NCBI GenBank assembly: GCA_014695325.1
Contig: JACJNZ010000048.1
Coordinates: 124,001-188,000, forward strand
DNA length: 64,000 bases
From: Cyanobacteria bacterium FACHB-502
GTDB taxonomy: Bacteria; Cyanobacteriota; Cyanobacteriia; Elainellales; Elainellaceae
Direction: 5' to 3'
Shown: positions 19,006 through 28,356 of the stretch, piece after piece
Layout of the letters: every line of letters begins with the position of its first letter
How positions within the stretch are numbered: position 1 is the first letter of the stretch
Translations under genes and position numbers: made by a program
The notes under the pieces: generated by a model
Databases searched by the model: none
What the model was told of the DNA's origin: nothing
Seen by the model: the letters and a program-made list of their open reading frames with translations, nothing else

Positions 19006-20064
19006 TTAGGGATAGAAGCTGAGTTGAGGAAGTCCGAGCGTTTCTTCCCAGCCCATCATCAAGTTAAGGCACTGAATTGCCTGCCCTGCCTGCCCTTTCA
19101 GCAAGTTGTCGATTGCAGATATCACAATCACGCGATCGGTACGAGGATCAACCTCAATGCCGATATAGCAAAGATTTGTACCGCACGCCCATTTAGTTTG
19201 CGGGTAGACTCCACTGGGCAGCACCCGCACCCAGGGAGAGGAACGATAAAACGCCTGATAAATCGTAATCAGGTCATCCCGCACGAGTCCTGGATCGCGC
19301 AGGGTTGAGTAGACCGTCGCCAAAATTCCTCTCACCATCGGAATGAGGTGCGGCGTGAACTGAATGAGAACCTCGTGCCCTGCCAGATCACTGCAAACCT
19401 GCTCAATTTCCGGGGTATGGCGATGCCGCCCCACGTTATAAGCTCCCAGCGATTGATCGGCTTCTGCCAGCAGCAAATTAGTTTTGGCTTGTCGCCCGCC
19501 GCCGGATGTGCCTGATTTTGCGTCGATAATGGCAGACTCCGGCACGACTAACCCCTGCTTTAGGAGTGGTGACAGTGCCAGCAGGCTTGCGGTGGGATAA
19601 CACCCCGGACAGCCCACAAGCTGCGCGTCGGCAATGCGATCGCGATACAGTTCGGGCAGCCCATACACCGCCGTTTCAGCAATGTCTCGATCGGTACGCT
19701 GCCTGCCGTACCAGGTTTCATAGGTATCCAGATTGCTAAAGCGATAGTCTGCCGATAAATCCAGCACTTTGCAGCCTTTTGCAAGCAGCGCAGGAGCCAT
19801 CTCACAGGCTAGACCATTGGGCAGCGACAGAAAGACGACTCGACAGCGATTGCCAATTTCGTCCAGGTCGATCGGCTCGATCATCAGCTTCGTGTAGTGT
19901 CCTAGATGAGGATACAGCTCTGAGAACGGTTTACCCGCGCTGCTTTCCCCACCCAGATAAACCAGTTCCAGCTTGGGATGATCAGCCAACAACCGCACGA
20001 GCTGAACGCCCCCATAGCCCGATGCGCCGATAATGCCAACGGGTATCCGTTCTGAATCCCCCAT
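19006..20064 (-). CDS. argC: N-acetyl-gamma-glutamyl-phosphate reductase
   Basis: ArgC carries out the NADPH-dependent third step of arginine synthesis, reducing N-acetylglutamyl phosphate to the semialdehyde. The N-terminal nucleotide fold starts with [18 protein letters not shown] (residues 9-26). The catalytic cysteine is Cys155 in [16 protein letters not shown], and the family stretch [12 protein letters not shown] follows. At 352 residues the length is normal. The gene stands alone; the nearest arginine-related gene is carB, 6 kb away and on the other strand. Confidence 0.97.
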   Translation of the reverse strand: MGDSERIPVGIIGASGYGGVQLVRLLADHPKLELVYLGGESSAGKPFSELYPHLGHYTKLMIEPIDLDEIGNRCRVVFLSLPNGLACEMAPALLAKGCKVLDLSADYRFSNLDTYETWYGRQRTDRDIAETAVYGLPELYRDRIADAQLVGCPGCYPTASLLALSPLLKQGLVVPESAIIDAKSGTSGGGRQAKTNLLLAEADQSLGAYNVGRHRHTPEIEQVCSDLAGHEVLIQFTPHLIPMVRGILATVYSTLRDPGLVRDDLITIYQAFYRSSPWVRVLPSGVYPQTKWACGTNLCYIGIEVDPRTDRVIVISAIDNLLKGQAGQAIQCLNLMMGWEETLGLPQLSFYP

Positions 20065-20604
20065 GATGCTCTGTTACTCCAAATTTAAGAGAAATACAAT
20101 TTGGTAAAAATACAATAGGGTAACTCGATAAGCTACGTCTATCAAAAGCAAAATTTTAGTCTGAATCCGGTTTCGTTGCCGAAAAACAAAAAGGCAAATT
20201 CGCACTACTGCTGCTTACAATACGAGCCGGCTGTATTTGGCTTGATTAACCCGACTGACTCAGGGGATGTGCAAGTTGGCAACTTAGATCTCAGCAGCTC
20301 AAACTTTAGCAGCCTAGACGATAGGGATTTCTCGCAGGGTTGGCACTCTGCTTGCCCCAATTGGACGGAGAAGAGGCCTATCCCATAAGAGAATTACACA
20401 GAAATTGAAAGAGCTGCACGGGGTGTTACTGGAGATCGGCGATCGTACTGGCTGAACTGAATTAAATAAATTTAACATTAGAGTATAGAGGTGAGCCTGC
20501 AAATTGGGGAAAGCGATACAAAAGGACTGCTGTACGATTTTCATTGGCAGCCTCCCCTGTACTCATCAACTAATGACTGAATTCATTCAAAATTGGGGCG
20601 ATTA
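20065..20604. other. 540-base region between divergent argC and ribBA
   Basis: It must hold both promoters. I looked for an FMN riboswitch ahead of ribBA and do not see its conserved elements. A short dyad (aagttggcaactt, about 20272-20286) is present. A 70-codon plus-strand frame at 20176 lacks a convincing start and family resemblance and is not called. Confidence 0.45.
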
Positions 20605-22377
20605 ATGGTGGAACCGCTACATGGGCAAGAGCATTCTTTTTCAGGTTCAGACACGGCGTTTCAGTTTGATTCGATCGAGGCGGCTCTGGCAGATCTGAAG
20701 GCAGGACGATCGATCGTTGTGGTAGACGATGAAAACCGCGAAAACGAAGGCGACATTATTTGTGCGGCTCAGTTTGCCACACCGGACATGATTAACTTCA
20801 TGGCGGTTGAAGCACGAGGATTGATTTGCTTGGCAATGACGGGCGATCGGCTAGATGAGCTAGATCTGCCCCTGATGGTGAGTAGCCGTACCTTTGAAGA
20901 CAGCAACGAACAAACCGCTTTTACCGTCAGCATCGACGGAGCGTTGCATTTGGGAGTTTCGACAGGCATTTCGGCAGACGATCGCGCCCGTACCATTCAG
21001 CTTGCGATTAATCCAAATACGAAACCGGAGGATCTGCGTCGTCCCGGTCACATTTTTCCGCTGAGGGCAAAAGAGGGCGGCGTTTTGAAGCGGGCAGGGC
21101 ACACCGAAGCGGGCGTTGATCTGGCGCGGCTGGCAGGACTGTATCCGGCAGGGGTGATTTGCGAGATCCAGAATCCGGATGGCTCAATGGCGCGATTGCC
21201 GCAGCTGATCGACTATGCTCAGCATCACCAGCTCAAAATTATCAGCATTGCGGATTTAATTAGCTATCGGCTCCAGCATGAGCGGTTTGTGCAGCGGGAG
21301 GCTGTTGCCGAGCTACCCACTCAGTTCGGGCATTTTCAGGTGTATGCCTACCGGAATCAGCTCGATAACTCAGAGCATTTGGCGATCGTGAAAGGCGACC
21401 CAGCGACCTTTAAAGACAAGACCGTGATGGTGCGGGTTCACTCGGAATGCCTGACCGGAGACGCGCTTGGCTCCCTACGATGTGATTGTCGGATGCAGCT
21501 TCAGGCTGCCCTAAAAATGATCGAGAATGCAGGCGAGGGCGTAGTCGTTTATCTGCGGCAAGAGGGTCGTGGAATCGGGCTAGTCAACAAGCTCAAGGCA
21601 TACTCGCTGCAAGACATGGGGCTGGATACGGTTGAGGCAAACGAAAAGTTGGGATTCCCTGCCGATCAGCGAAATTACGGCATTGGCGCACAGATTCTTA
21701 ATGATGTGAAAGTGCAGAAGTTTAGCCTGATTACCAATAATCCGCGCAAGATTGCCGGATTGAAGGGCTACGACTTAGAGATGGTCGATCGGGTGCCGCT
21801 GCTCATTGAGGCAACGACCTACAATGCTGATTACCTGGCAACCAAAGCCGAAAAGCTAGGACATTTGCTGCTAAGAACTTATCTGGTCACGGTGGCGATT
21901 CAGTGGCAGGACGATTCTTCGATCGGAGACACTTCGACCCATCGCCTTTCTGTTACCGATCGCTATGAGCGACTGGAAAAAATTCGTGCCTTGACGCAAA
22001 GTCAGGATTTGTTGCTGCAAGAAGAAGCCCGCTCGCTGGCGATCGCCCTCTTTGGGAATTCATCGCTGATTTTTCATCTGGGCTTTGACCAGGTCGATCT
22101 GTCTCCTCCAAACTGGTATCAGCAGCCAGATCACCCTTATGTCAAAGCGATCGGCAAAATTCTAGATGAGCTAACAGGCTGGCGATCGGTCAAGCAGCTT
22201 GAATTCCTGATTGCCACAGGACAAGATCCGCTTAGCAACCTTCAGGTAAAGCTCGACCGTCAAATTTTCCGCCTCGATCGGGCACATCCTGAAACTAACG
22301 TGATGCCGTCGCAGGTCTGCAAGCAGCTTGAGACTCAGCGAATTTTTGTGTTTTCAGAGCATCCGGTGATCGATTAA
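20605..22377 (+). CDS. ribBA: Bifunctional 3,4-dihydroxy-2-butanone-4-phosphate synthase / GTP cyclohydrolase II
   Basis: RibBA provides both entry reactions of riboflavin synthesis. The RibB half (about residues 20-215) contains [17 protein letters not shown] and [25 protein letters not shown]. The RibA half (about 220-425) has the zinc-binding cysteines in [20 protein letters not shown] and the catalytic stretch [13 protein letters not shown]-terminal extension of about 165 residues follows, beginning near [12 protein letters not shown]; extensions of this sort occur in cyanobacterial RibBA and their role is unknown. I chose the ATG at 20605 over a TTG at 20593, since GGGGCG lies just ahead of it. 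It faces dxr, whose stop is about 90 bases away. Confidence 0.96.
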   Translation: MVEPLHGQEHSFSGSDTAFQFDSIEAALADLKAGRSIVVVDDENRENEGDIICAAQFATPDMINFMAVEARGLICLAMTGDRLDELDLPLMVSSRTFEDSNEQTAFTVSIDGALHLGVSTGISADDRARTIQLAINPNTKPEDLRRPGHIFPLRAKEGGVLKRAGHTEAGVDLARLAGLYPAGVICEIQNPDGSMARLPQLIDYAQHHQLKIISIADLISYRLQHERFVQREAVAELPTQFGHFQVYAYRNQLDNSEHLAIVKGDPATFKDKTVMVRVHSECLTGDALGSLRCDCRMQLQAALKMIENAGEGVVVYLRQEGRGIGLVNKLKAYSLQDMGLDTVEANEKLGFPADQRNYGIGAQILNDVKVQKFSLITNNPRKIAGLKGYDLEMVDRVPLLIEATTYNADYLATKAEKLGHLLLRTYLVTVAIQWQDDSSIGDTSTHRLSVTDRYERLEKIRALTQSQDLLLQEEARSLAIALFGNSSLIFHLGFDQVDLSPPNWYQQPDHPYVKAIGKILDELTGWRSVKQLEFLIATGQDPLSNLQVKLDRQIFRLDRAHPETNVMPSQVCKQLETQRIFVFSEHPVID

Positions 22378-22469
22378 AGGATAGTGCGGGTTTTGCTCCC
22401 CGTGTTCATTCTGGCAACTGCGATCGTTCGTGCTCTGATGCTGTCTGGATTTGAGCGATTAAACGAGGA

Positions 22470-23654
22470 CTAGGCAACATTGATCGATCGGGCGGTTTCG
22501 CTGGCGGCGAGGACTTCTTGGCGTGCCCAGCGATCGGCTTCCAGAATATCCTCCAGCGTTGGGGCGGAGCGGTGGTGTGACTGGTGACGATCGCACACCG
22601 TTTCGATTAGGTGGGGGATGTCGAGGAAGCGAATTTTTTCTTCCAGGAATAGCGCGACTGCCTGTTCGTTTGCCGCATTTAGGACTGCTGGCATGCTTCC
22701 GCCCGATCGCCCGGCTGCATAGGCAAGTTGCATACAGGGGTATTTCTCGTGATCGGGAGCGCGGAAGGTGAGGCTGCCTGCTTTCACAAGGTCGAGCCGT
22801 TCCCAGTCGGTGTAGATTCGCTCTGGGTAGGAGAGGGCATAAAGCAGGGGCAAGCGCATATCTGCCCAGCCCAACTGTGCCAGCACCGAGGTGTCTTGAA
22901 GCTCGATCAGCGAGTGGATAATGCTTTGCGGATGGATGACGATCTCAATGCCGTCATAGTCCATGCCAAACAGATAGTGTGCTTCGATCACTTCTAAGCC
23001 TTTGTTCATCAGGGTGGCAGAGTCAATCGTGATTTTGCGTCCCATCGTCCAGTTTGGGTGCTTCAGCGCGTCTGCAACTGTCACTGAAGTCAGCTTTTCG
23101 ACAGGCAGATCGCGGAATGCTCCACCGGAAGCCGTCAGCAGAATTTTTCGCAGTCCGCCAACCGGAATGCCCTGAAGACACTGGAAGATTGCTGAATGCT
23201 CGGAGTCTGCCGGAAGCAGTTTGACCCCATGCTTTTCAACTAACGGCAATACTACAGGACCGCCTGCGATCAGGGTTTCTTTGTTCGCTAGCGCAATGTC
23301 CTTCCCTGCCTGAATTGCAGCGATCGTTGGTAGTAAACCCGCACAGCCCACAATACCCGTGACGACTGCTTCTGAATCTCCGTACCGTGCCGCTTCCACG
23401 ACTCCGGCTTCACCGCTCACCAGAATTGGCTGGGGATCGAGATCTGCAATCGCTTCCTTCAGGGTGGGCAAGTGTGCTGCGTTGCCGATCGCGACTATCT
23501 CTGGGCGAAATTGCCGCACCTGCTGCGCCAACAGCTCGACATTGTTTCCAGCCGCCAGCCCGACAATCCTAAACTGATCGGGATACTGCGCCACGATATC
23601 GAGAGTTTGAGTGCCAATAGATCCCGTTGATCCCAGGAGAGTAATTGCTTTCAC
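22470..23654 (-). CDS. dxr: 1-deoxy-D-xylulose 5-phosphate reductoisomerase
   Basis: Dxr makes 2-C-methylerythritol 4-phosphate, the committed step of the non-mevalonate isoprenoid pathway that feeds carotenoids, phytol and quinones. The NADPH-binding motif [14 protein letters not shown] is at residues 8-21. Further family stretches are [12 protein letters not shown] (about 122-133), [14 protein letters not shown] with the metal-binding Asp and Glu, and TASGGAFRD. At 394 residues the length is typical. It appears monocistronic and convergent with ribBA. Confidence 0.97.
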   Translation of the reverse strand: MKAITLLGSTGSIGTQTLDIVAQYPDQFRIVGLAAGNNVELLAQQVRQFRPEIVAIGNAAHLPTLKEAIADLDPQPILVSGEAGVVEAARYGDSEAVVTGIVGCAGLLPTIAAIQAGKDIALANKETLIAGGPVVLPLVEKHGVKLLPADSEHSAIFQCLQGIPVGGLRKILLTASGGAFRDLPVEKLTSVTVADALKHPNWTMGRKITIDSATLMNKGLEVIEAHYLFGMDYDGIEIVIHPQSIIHSLIELQDTSVLAQLGWADMRLPLLYALSYPERIYTDWERLDLVKAGSLTFRAPDHEKYPCMQLAYAAGRSGGSMPAVLNAANEQAVALFLEEKIRFLDIPHLIETVCDRHQSHHRSAPTLEDILEADRWARQEVLAASETARSINVA

Positions 23655-23749
23655 GATCGGTTCACAATGAGCAGCAATCTAACTATAGGACGAGAGGGGA
23701 TCGAAGCGAGAGAGGAGTCAGAGGATGTTTGAAACGTCATGAATGTCCT

Positions 23750-23810
23750 GCATTGCCCCCTAGATCCTCAATGAATGGGGAACTTTGAAACTTAAGCAGC
23801 TCTGGCTGCC
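23750..23810. repeat. Diverged copy of a hairpin repeat downstream of the SelD fusion gene
   Basis: The stretch gccccctagatcctcaatg (from 23755), followed by gaatggggaactttgaa, matches the first hairpin of the element at 28245-28328 (pattern CCCTAnATCC, short loop, GGGG, ACTTTGA). A second small hairpin, GCAG-ctctgg-CTGC, follows at about 23796-23809, repeating the two-hairpin order of the other element. It may also terminate the minus-strand selD transcript. Confidence 0.6.
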
Positions 23811-23887
23811 CTGTAATGGGAGCGATTGAACGAGTAGGATGGGGTGTGCAGCATAACTTATATGCATTAGCCGGGATTCGAGGTTGC

Positions 23888-26287
23888 CTAGTAGGGCATT
23901 GTATTGGTGATGCGAATCGGTGTAGCGGCATTTTCGGGAGTCGCAGAAATAACCTGTCCGACAATTCGGCCGTCTGAATAGCCTGCGTTTTTCAAAGCCG
24001 CCAGACAGTCCCTCGCCTGATCGCCTGGTACGCTTGCTAATAGTCCACCTGAGGTTTGCGGATCACATAGCAGGGGGTAAAGGGGATGATGGACGGGTGG
24101 ATTTTTGATGAAGCGACTCGCGCCAAAGTTTTGTGGGTGCAGTGAACTGAGAAAGCCTTGCTGCACTGTTTCTTTTGCGCCTTCTAGAATCGGCAGTGCG
24201 TTGAGGTCGAGATCGATCGCCACCCGAGAAGCATTAACCATTTCTATTAAATGTCCCAGTAGCCCAAAGCCAGTGATGTCCGTGCAGGCTGTTGTGTTGG
24301 ATTGCCGTAGAGGTTCGATCGCAAATTGATTGGATAAACGCATCGAGTCGATCGCCCCTTCAATCCAGCGTCCTTTTGCCCGAAGCTGCATATTTGCCGC
24401 AAAAAGCGTTCCTGTTCCCAGAGGCTTGGTGAGAATCAGAGCCTGTCCGGGCTGCATCCCGCCTTTTTTCCAGAGCTGATCTGCTGTTGCTAAGCCGTTG
24501 CAGCTTAAGCCAAACGCTAGTTCTCCGCCTTCGATCGTGTGTCCGCCGATGAGCACGGCGTTTGCCTGGTGCAGCACTTCGATCGCCCCTGAAAGCACTT
24601 GATACAGCGTTTCTTCCTGCTTGGTAGTGGTTCCATAAGGAAGGGTGACGATCGCCAGCGCACTTTGAGGCATTGCCCCCATTGCAAACAGATCGCTCAG
24701 CGCATGATTTGCCGCAATTTGCCCGAAGATAAAGGGGTCACTGAGGAGCGATCGAAAGTAGTCTACGGTCTGCACCATAACCTGACCCGACGGAACACTA
24801 ACCACCGCCGCATCATCGGGGGCATCGAGTCCAATCAAAATATCGGGGCGATTTAGAACGGGGGGACGCGATTGATTGATTCGGTTCAGAGCAAGCTGAA
24901 GCACCGAACTGCCTACTTTTGAGCCACACCCCGCGCAGTGCATCGAAGGAGGGACATCGGCAGCAAAAGGTTTCGCATCTATCGACATCATCGGTTCTAG
25001 ACTCGTGAATTTCTCCATAAACCGTCGATCGATCGAATCTTTCCACTTCCAGAAAATTGGATGAGGACCAAAGCTGAGATTTCCACGGGAGGCAATTGCT
25101 GTTCGCTTTAACTGACCTGCTTCTGGAGAATCGCCCGTTCCTACCAGAATCAAAAATTCTTTTTGCGGTTTGAACGGCTGCGGATCTTTGCCCTGCAACA
25201 CGCGCCGCAGATTATTTGCCAGAGGTTTGCCCTGTCGCACCGCAAACACGCCTGCTTTTGGACGGGGATGATTCACCATGCTCGCCACATCACCCGCTGC
25301 AAACACCTGAGGATGGGAGATCGATCGCAGCCGATCGTCTACCAGCAGGAAGCCGCGATCGTCTGTTTTCAGCCCAGAATCCGTTAGCCATGAAGCTGCC
25401 GAAGCTTGCGTCACCCAAAACACTTCTGTAACGGGGATCGTTAGACCAGATTCGCAGTGAATTTCTTTTAGCGTCTGGCTTGGCTGAGCTGGGGAATCAG
25501 GGGTTGAATTTGAGAGCGTTACACTGCCTCCTCTGTTCTCTTTTCTGCCTTCCAAACCTGGGGGACTTTGAGCAGGTACGGCCCGAATTTCACAGACTGT
25601 TTCGCTCAGGTGCAGGTGAATGCCTCGATCGCGCATCACACGCTCAAGTTGCCGTCCCAATCGAGGATGCCTTTCTGGGACAAGCCGATCGCCCTTATGG
25701 AACAAATGCAGTTCGGGAATCGAGGGCTGTCCAGATGTTTGTTGCATTTGCCGTAGCCGTGCCTGAAGTCCCAAGATTAGCTCCACGCCACCCGCTCCGC
25801 CACCGACCACTGCCAATCGCATTGAAGAATCAGACTGTTGCCCAATTCGCTCGATGACCTGATCCCATCGCTGCAAAAACTGAGAAATCGGCTTTACCGG
25901 AATCGCGTACTCCGCCGCCCCCGGAACTGTGACTGCGGCAGGCGTACTGCCAATATCGATTGACAAAAGATCAAAGGCGATCGGCGGACGATTCGCAAAC
26001 AAAACGCAATTTTCTTTCAGGTCTAACCCAATGGCGCGATCAACAATCATCTGCCCCTGAGCCAACTCACAAAGCGGACGCAGATCGATATGGCATTCGT
26101 CGAACTGGTATGCCCCTGCGATATAACCCGGCAGCATTCCCGAATAGGGCGTATGCGACACATCAGCAATCAGCGTCAACTGCACTCCCGGAACCGGGTT
26201 CATGCCGAATTGTTTTAGGACGATCGCATGGCTATGCCCCCCGCCGATGAGTACGAGGTCTTTGAGGATTGGCGACGACTGCATCAC
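23888..26287 (-). CDS. selD: NADH-dehydrogenase-like / selenophosphate synthetase (SelD) fusion protein
   Basis: The 799-residue protein joins two enzymes. Residues 1 to about 440 are a pyridine-nucleotide-disulfide oxidoreductase of the NDH-2 type, with FAD motif LVLIGGGHSHAIVL (11-24), NAD motif RLAVVGGGAGGVELILGL (157-174) and the second FAD motif VFAAGDVASM (about 328-337). Residues about 447-799 are selenide, water dikinase, which makes selenophosphate from selenide and ATP. Its nucleophile is Cys454 in MHCAGCGSKVG, and GLDAPDDAAVV and the LCDPQTSGGLLASV end are conserved. Compared with E. coli SelD (AGCGCK) the second cysteine is a serine. Selenophosphate here most likely serves 2-selenouridine in tRNA. 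The oxidoreductase half may prepare the selenium substrate, which is inference. Gene fusions of this kind are known in cyanobacteria and some other groups. Confidence 0.93.
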   Translation of the reverse strand: MMQSSPILKDLVLIGGGHSHAIVLKQFGMNPVPGVQLTLIADVSHTPYSGMLPGYIAGAYQFDECHIDLRPLCELAQGQMIVDRAIGLDLKENCVLFANRPPIAFDLLSIDIGSTPAAVTVPGAAEYAIPVKPISQFLQRWDQVIERIGQQSDSSMRLAVVGGGAGGVELILGLQARLRQMQQTSGQPSIPELHLFHKGDRLVPERHPRLGRQLERVMRDRGIHLHLSETVCEIRAVPAQSPPGLEGRKENRGGSVTLSNSTPDSPAQPSQTLKEIHCESGLTIPVTEVFWVTQASAASWLTDSGLKTDDRGFLLVDDRLRSISHPQVFAAGDVASMVNHPRPKAGVFAVRQGKPLANNLRRVLQGKDPQPFKPQKEFLILVGTGDSPEAGQLKRTAIASRGNLSFGPHPIFWKWKDSIDRRFMEKFTSLEPMMSIDAKPFAADVPPSMHCAGCGSKVGSSVLQLALNRINQSRPPVLNRPDILIGLDAPDDAAVVSVPSGQVMVQTVDYFRSLLSDPFIFGQIAANHALSDLFAMGAMPQSALAIVTLPYGTTTKQEETLYQVLSGAIEVLHQANAVLIGGHTIEGGELAFGLSCNGLATADQLWKKGGMQPGQALILTKPLGTGTLFAANMQLRAKGRWIEGAIDSMRLSNQFAIEPLRQSNTTACTDITGFGLLGHLIEMVNASRVAIDLDLNALPILEGAKETVQQGFLSSLHPQNFGASRFIKNPPVHHPLYPLLCDPQTSGGLLASVPGDQARDCLAALKNAGYSDGRIVGQVISATPENAATPIRITNTMPY

Positions 26288-26397
26288 AATTACAGAAACA
26301 CGTCAGTCTCTACCGTAGCGTTGAATTCGGTGGGTGAGGGGGCGATCGGTGGGTGAGGAGATGGGAAGAGCTTTACAAGCTTGGGTAACTCAAAATT

Positions 26398-26795
26398 CTA
26401 CAGTAATGACTCTGATGAGTTCTCTATATCCTGCTTAAACTTCTGCTGAATCTCATCCGGCAAAGTTTCCAACGTAAAAGGCTGTACCTCACCCTGATAC
26501 AGGAGTTGCTTAATCACCTCATACTTAGAACTTAGCTCTTTATTAAGCTGCACCCAGAGCCGCAGCCCTTCTCGAACCCAAATTTTTAGTGCTTCTTCAC
26601 TGGGAAAGCTGGAGTTATACGGATATTCATCTTCATAGGTGTTGTTATAAACTTCCTGCCATCCTAGAAGACGCTGGAGTGTTTCTTGCCTAATGGGAAG
26701 CTGAGCAGGGTCAAAGTCTCCAAACCTAAGCCCATCGTCATACCAAGTGGGCCAGCGCTACTACAATCAACCTTCAACTCAAATCTGAAAGCCAT
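26398..26795 (-). pseudogene. Frameshifted small conserved-type protein
   Basis: Reading left from an ATG at 26795 gives MAFRFELKVDCSSAGP. A different frame then continues TWYDDGLRFGDFDPAQLPIR through about 115 codons to the TAG at 26398-26400. The second frame has no start codon of its own and a stop just upstream at 26758-26760, yet it has clear protein character (charged helices, WVREGLRLWVQLNKEL). The two join if one C is restored to the CCC run at 26749-26751 (minus strand), giving about 132 residues. So this is a small gene broken by a one-base deletion, or an assembly error in a short homopolymer. Function is unknown. It sits between the SelD fusion gene and pyrH. Confidence 0.7.
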
Positions 26796-26947
26796 TGCCA
26801 CCGCCCCAAACCTACAGAAAAACTCACCCTATCCCCTCATTATCCCTATCTTCCCAACTCCTCACCCATCCCTCCATCCACTCTTCACCCCCTCCCCACC
26901 TCTGCTATCTTTAGTTGGAAGCGTCTTGAGCAAAAAGAAATATTTTC

Positions 26948-27676
26948 ATGGGACTTACTTACCAGCGCGTTTTGCTGAAGCTGAGCGGCGAGGCACTGAT
27001 GGGCGATCTGTCTTACGGGATTGACCCGTCTGTGGTTCAGAGTATTGCAGAAGAAGTAAAAGAAATTGTTTCAGCAGGGGTGCAGACCGCGATCGTTGTA
27101 GGGGGCGGCAATATTTTTCGGGGTGTGAAAGGGGCAGCCGCCGGAATGGATCGGGCAACCGCAGACTATATCGGCATGATTGCGACCGTTATGAATGCGA
27201 TGACCTTGCAGGATGCCCTGGAACGGCTCGAAGTTCCCACACGGGTGTTGAGTGCGATCGAGATGCAGGAAGTAGCAGAACCCTATATTCGGCGGCGGGC
27301 GATTCGTCACCTGGAGAGAGGGCGGGTCGTGATTTTTGGAGCAGGGTCAGGAAATCCGTTCTTTACCACTGATACAACGGCTGCCCTGAGAGCGGCTGAA
27401 ATCAATGCAGAAGTGGTGTTTAAGGCAACTAAGGTGGACGGGGTGTATGACTCCGATCCCAAGAAAAATCCGAAGGCGCGTCGCTACCAAAGCCTGACCT
27501 ATAGCCACGTTTTAACCGAAGACCTGAAGGTGATGGATACCACTGCGATCGCCTTGTGTAAAGATAACAATATCCCCATTATTGTGTTTGACCTTTCCGT
27601 GGCGGGCAATGTTCGTCGAGCAGTGATGGGAGAGTCGATTGGAACGATTGTTGGAGGGTCTTGTGAAATTAGCTGA
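26948..27676 (+). CDS. pyrH: Uridylate kinase
   Basis: PyrH phosphorylates UMP to UDP, the gateway to UTP and CTP. It is of the bacterial amino-acid-kinase fold and acts as a hexamer. The start [16 protein letters not shown], the glycine loop [10 protein letters not shown] (about residues 50-59), [13 protein letters not shown] and [20 protein letters not shown] are all characteristic. The 242-residue length is normal. The gene overlaps the start of frr by 14 bases, and the two form the widespread pyrH-frr pair. Confidence 0.98.
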   Translation: MGLTYQRVLLKLSGEALMGDLSYGIDPSVVQSIAEEVKEIVSAGVQTAIVVGGGNIFRGVKGAAAGMDRATADYIGMIATVMNAMTLQDALERLEVPTRVLSAIEMQEVAEPYIRRRAIRHLERGRVVIFGAGSGNPFFTTDTTAALRAAEINAEVVFKATKVDGVYDSDPKKNPKARRYQSLTYSHVLTEDLKVMDTTAIALCKDNNIPIIVFDLSVAGNVRRAVMGESIGTIVGGSCEIS

Positions 27677-28211
27677 CGTTGAAAGCCACATGCAGAAAGC
27701 CGTTGAGGCAACTCAACGATCGTTTAACACCATCCGAACTGGACGCGCCAATACTTCTTTGCTCGATCGCGTCACGGTTGAATACTACGGCACTCCAACC
27801 CCGCTCAAATCGCTTGCCAACATCAACACACCAGATGCCAGCACGATCACCATTCAGCCTTACGATCGTAATACGATGAACCTGATCGAAAAGGCAATCA
27901 GTCTATCGGACATTGGCTTAACGCCCAATAACGACGGCTCCACAATTCGCCTGAACATTCCGCCTCTAACGAGCGATCGGCGTAAAGAGCTGGTGAAAAT
28001 GGCGGCAAAAATGGCAGAAGAAGGCAAAGTCTCGATTCGCAATATTCGTCGAGATGCGATCGACTCAATCCGCAAGCAGGAAAAGAGCGGCGATGTTTCG
28101 GAAGACGAAGCGCGGGATACGCAAGACAGCGTTCAGAAGCTGACAGACAAATTCATTCAGAAGATTGAGCAGATTCTTTCCGAGAAAGAGTCCGACATTA
28201 TGACGATTTAA
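27663..28211 (+). CDS. frr: Ribosome recycling factor
   Basis: Frr dismantles the post-termination ribosome together with EF-G. The 182-residue protein contains the expected [23 protein letters not shown] (about residues 22-44) and [26 protein letters not shown] stretches that form the long three-helix bundle. I place the start at the GTG at 27663 ([18 protein letters not shown]) because GGAGG lies nine bases ahead of it and this gives the usual length. The frame is open 24 bases further upstream. The start lies inside the pyrH end, so translation is probably coupled. Confidence 0.97.
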   Translation: MKLADVESHMQKAVEATQRSFNTIRTGRANTSLLDRVTVEYYGTPTPLKSLANINTPDASTITIQPYDRNTMNLIEKAISLSDIGLTPNNDGSTIRLNIPPLTSDRRKELVKMAAKMAEEGKVSIRNIRRDAIDSIRKQEKSGDVSEDEARDTQDSVQKLTDKFIQKIEQILSEKESDIMTI

Positions 28212-28244
28212 GAGGGTGATTCGGAAGAATCAGAGGTTCTACAT

Positions 28245-28328
28245 CGCTCCCTAAATCCCCCAGTTTTGGGGGACTTTGAGATGCTTCCAGGAAACGATGT
28301 GCTTCCTGGAATTCAAGTTTAGGGGGCG
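28245..28328. repeat. Nested-hairpin (three-way junction) repeat element
   Basis: The outer arms 28245-28255 and 28318-28328 pair over 11 bp with one G-T. Inside are two hairpins: CCCCCA-gttt-TGGGGG at 28257-28272 and TTCCAGGAA with TTCCTGGAA at 28285-28293 and 28303-28311. The whole would fold as a small cloverleaf. Diverged relatives are at 23750-23810 and 57707-57730. It lies between the convergent frr and AMIN-protein genes and could terminate both. It looks like a short non-coding mobile repeat of MITE or REP type. Confidence 0.75.
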
Positions 28329-28356
28329 AATTGGATAATGAAAATTTTTTCAAACA

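Noticed and set aside
20176-20604. FMN riboswitch ahead of ribBA
   Set aside because: The conserved helices and loops of the FMN element are not recognisable in this sequence.
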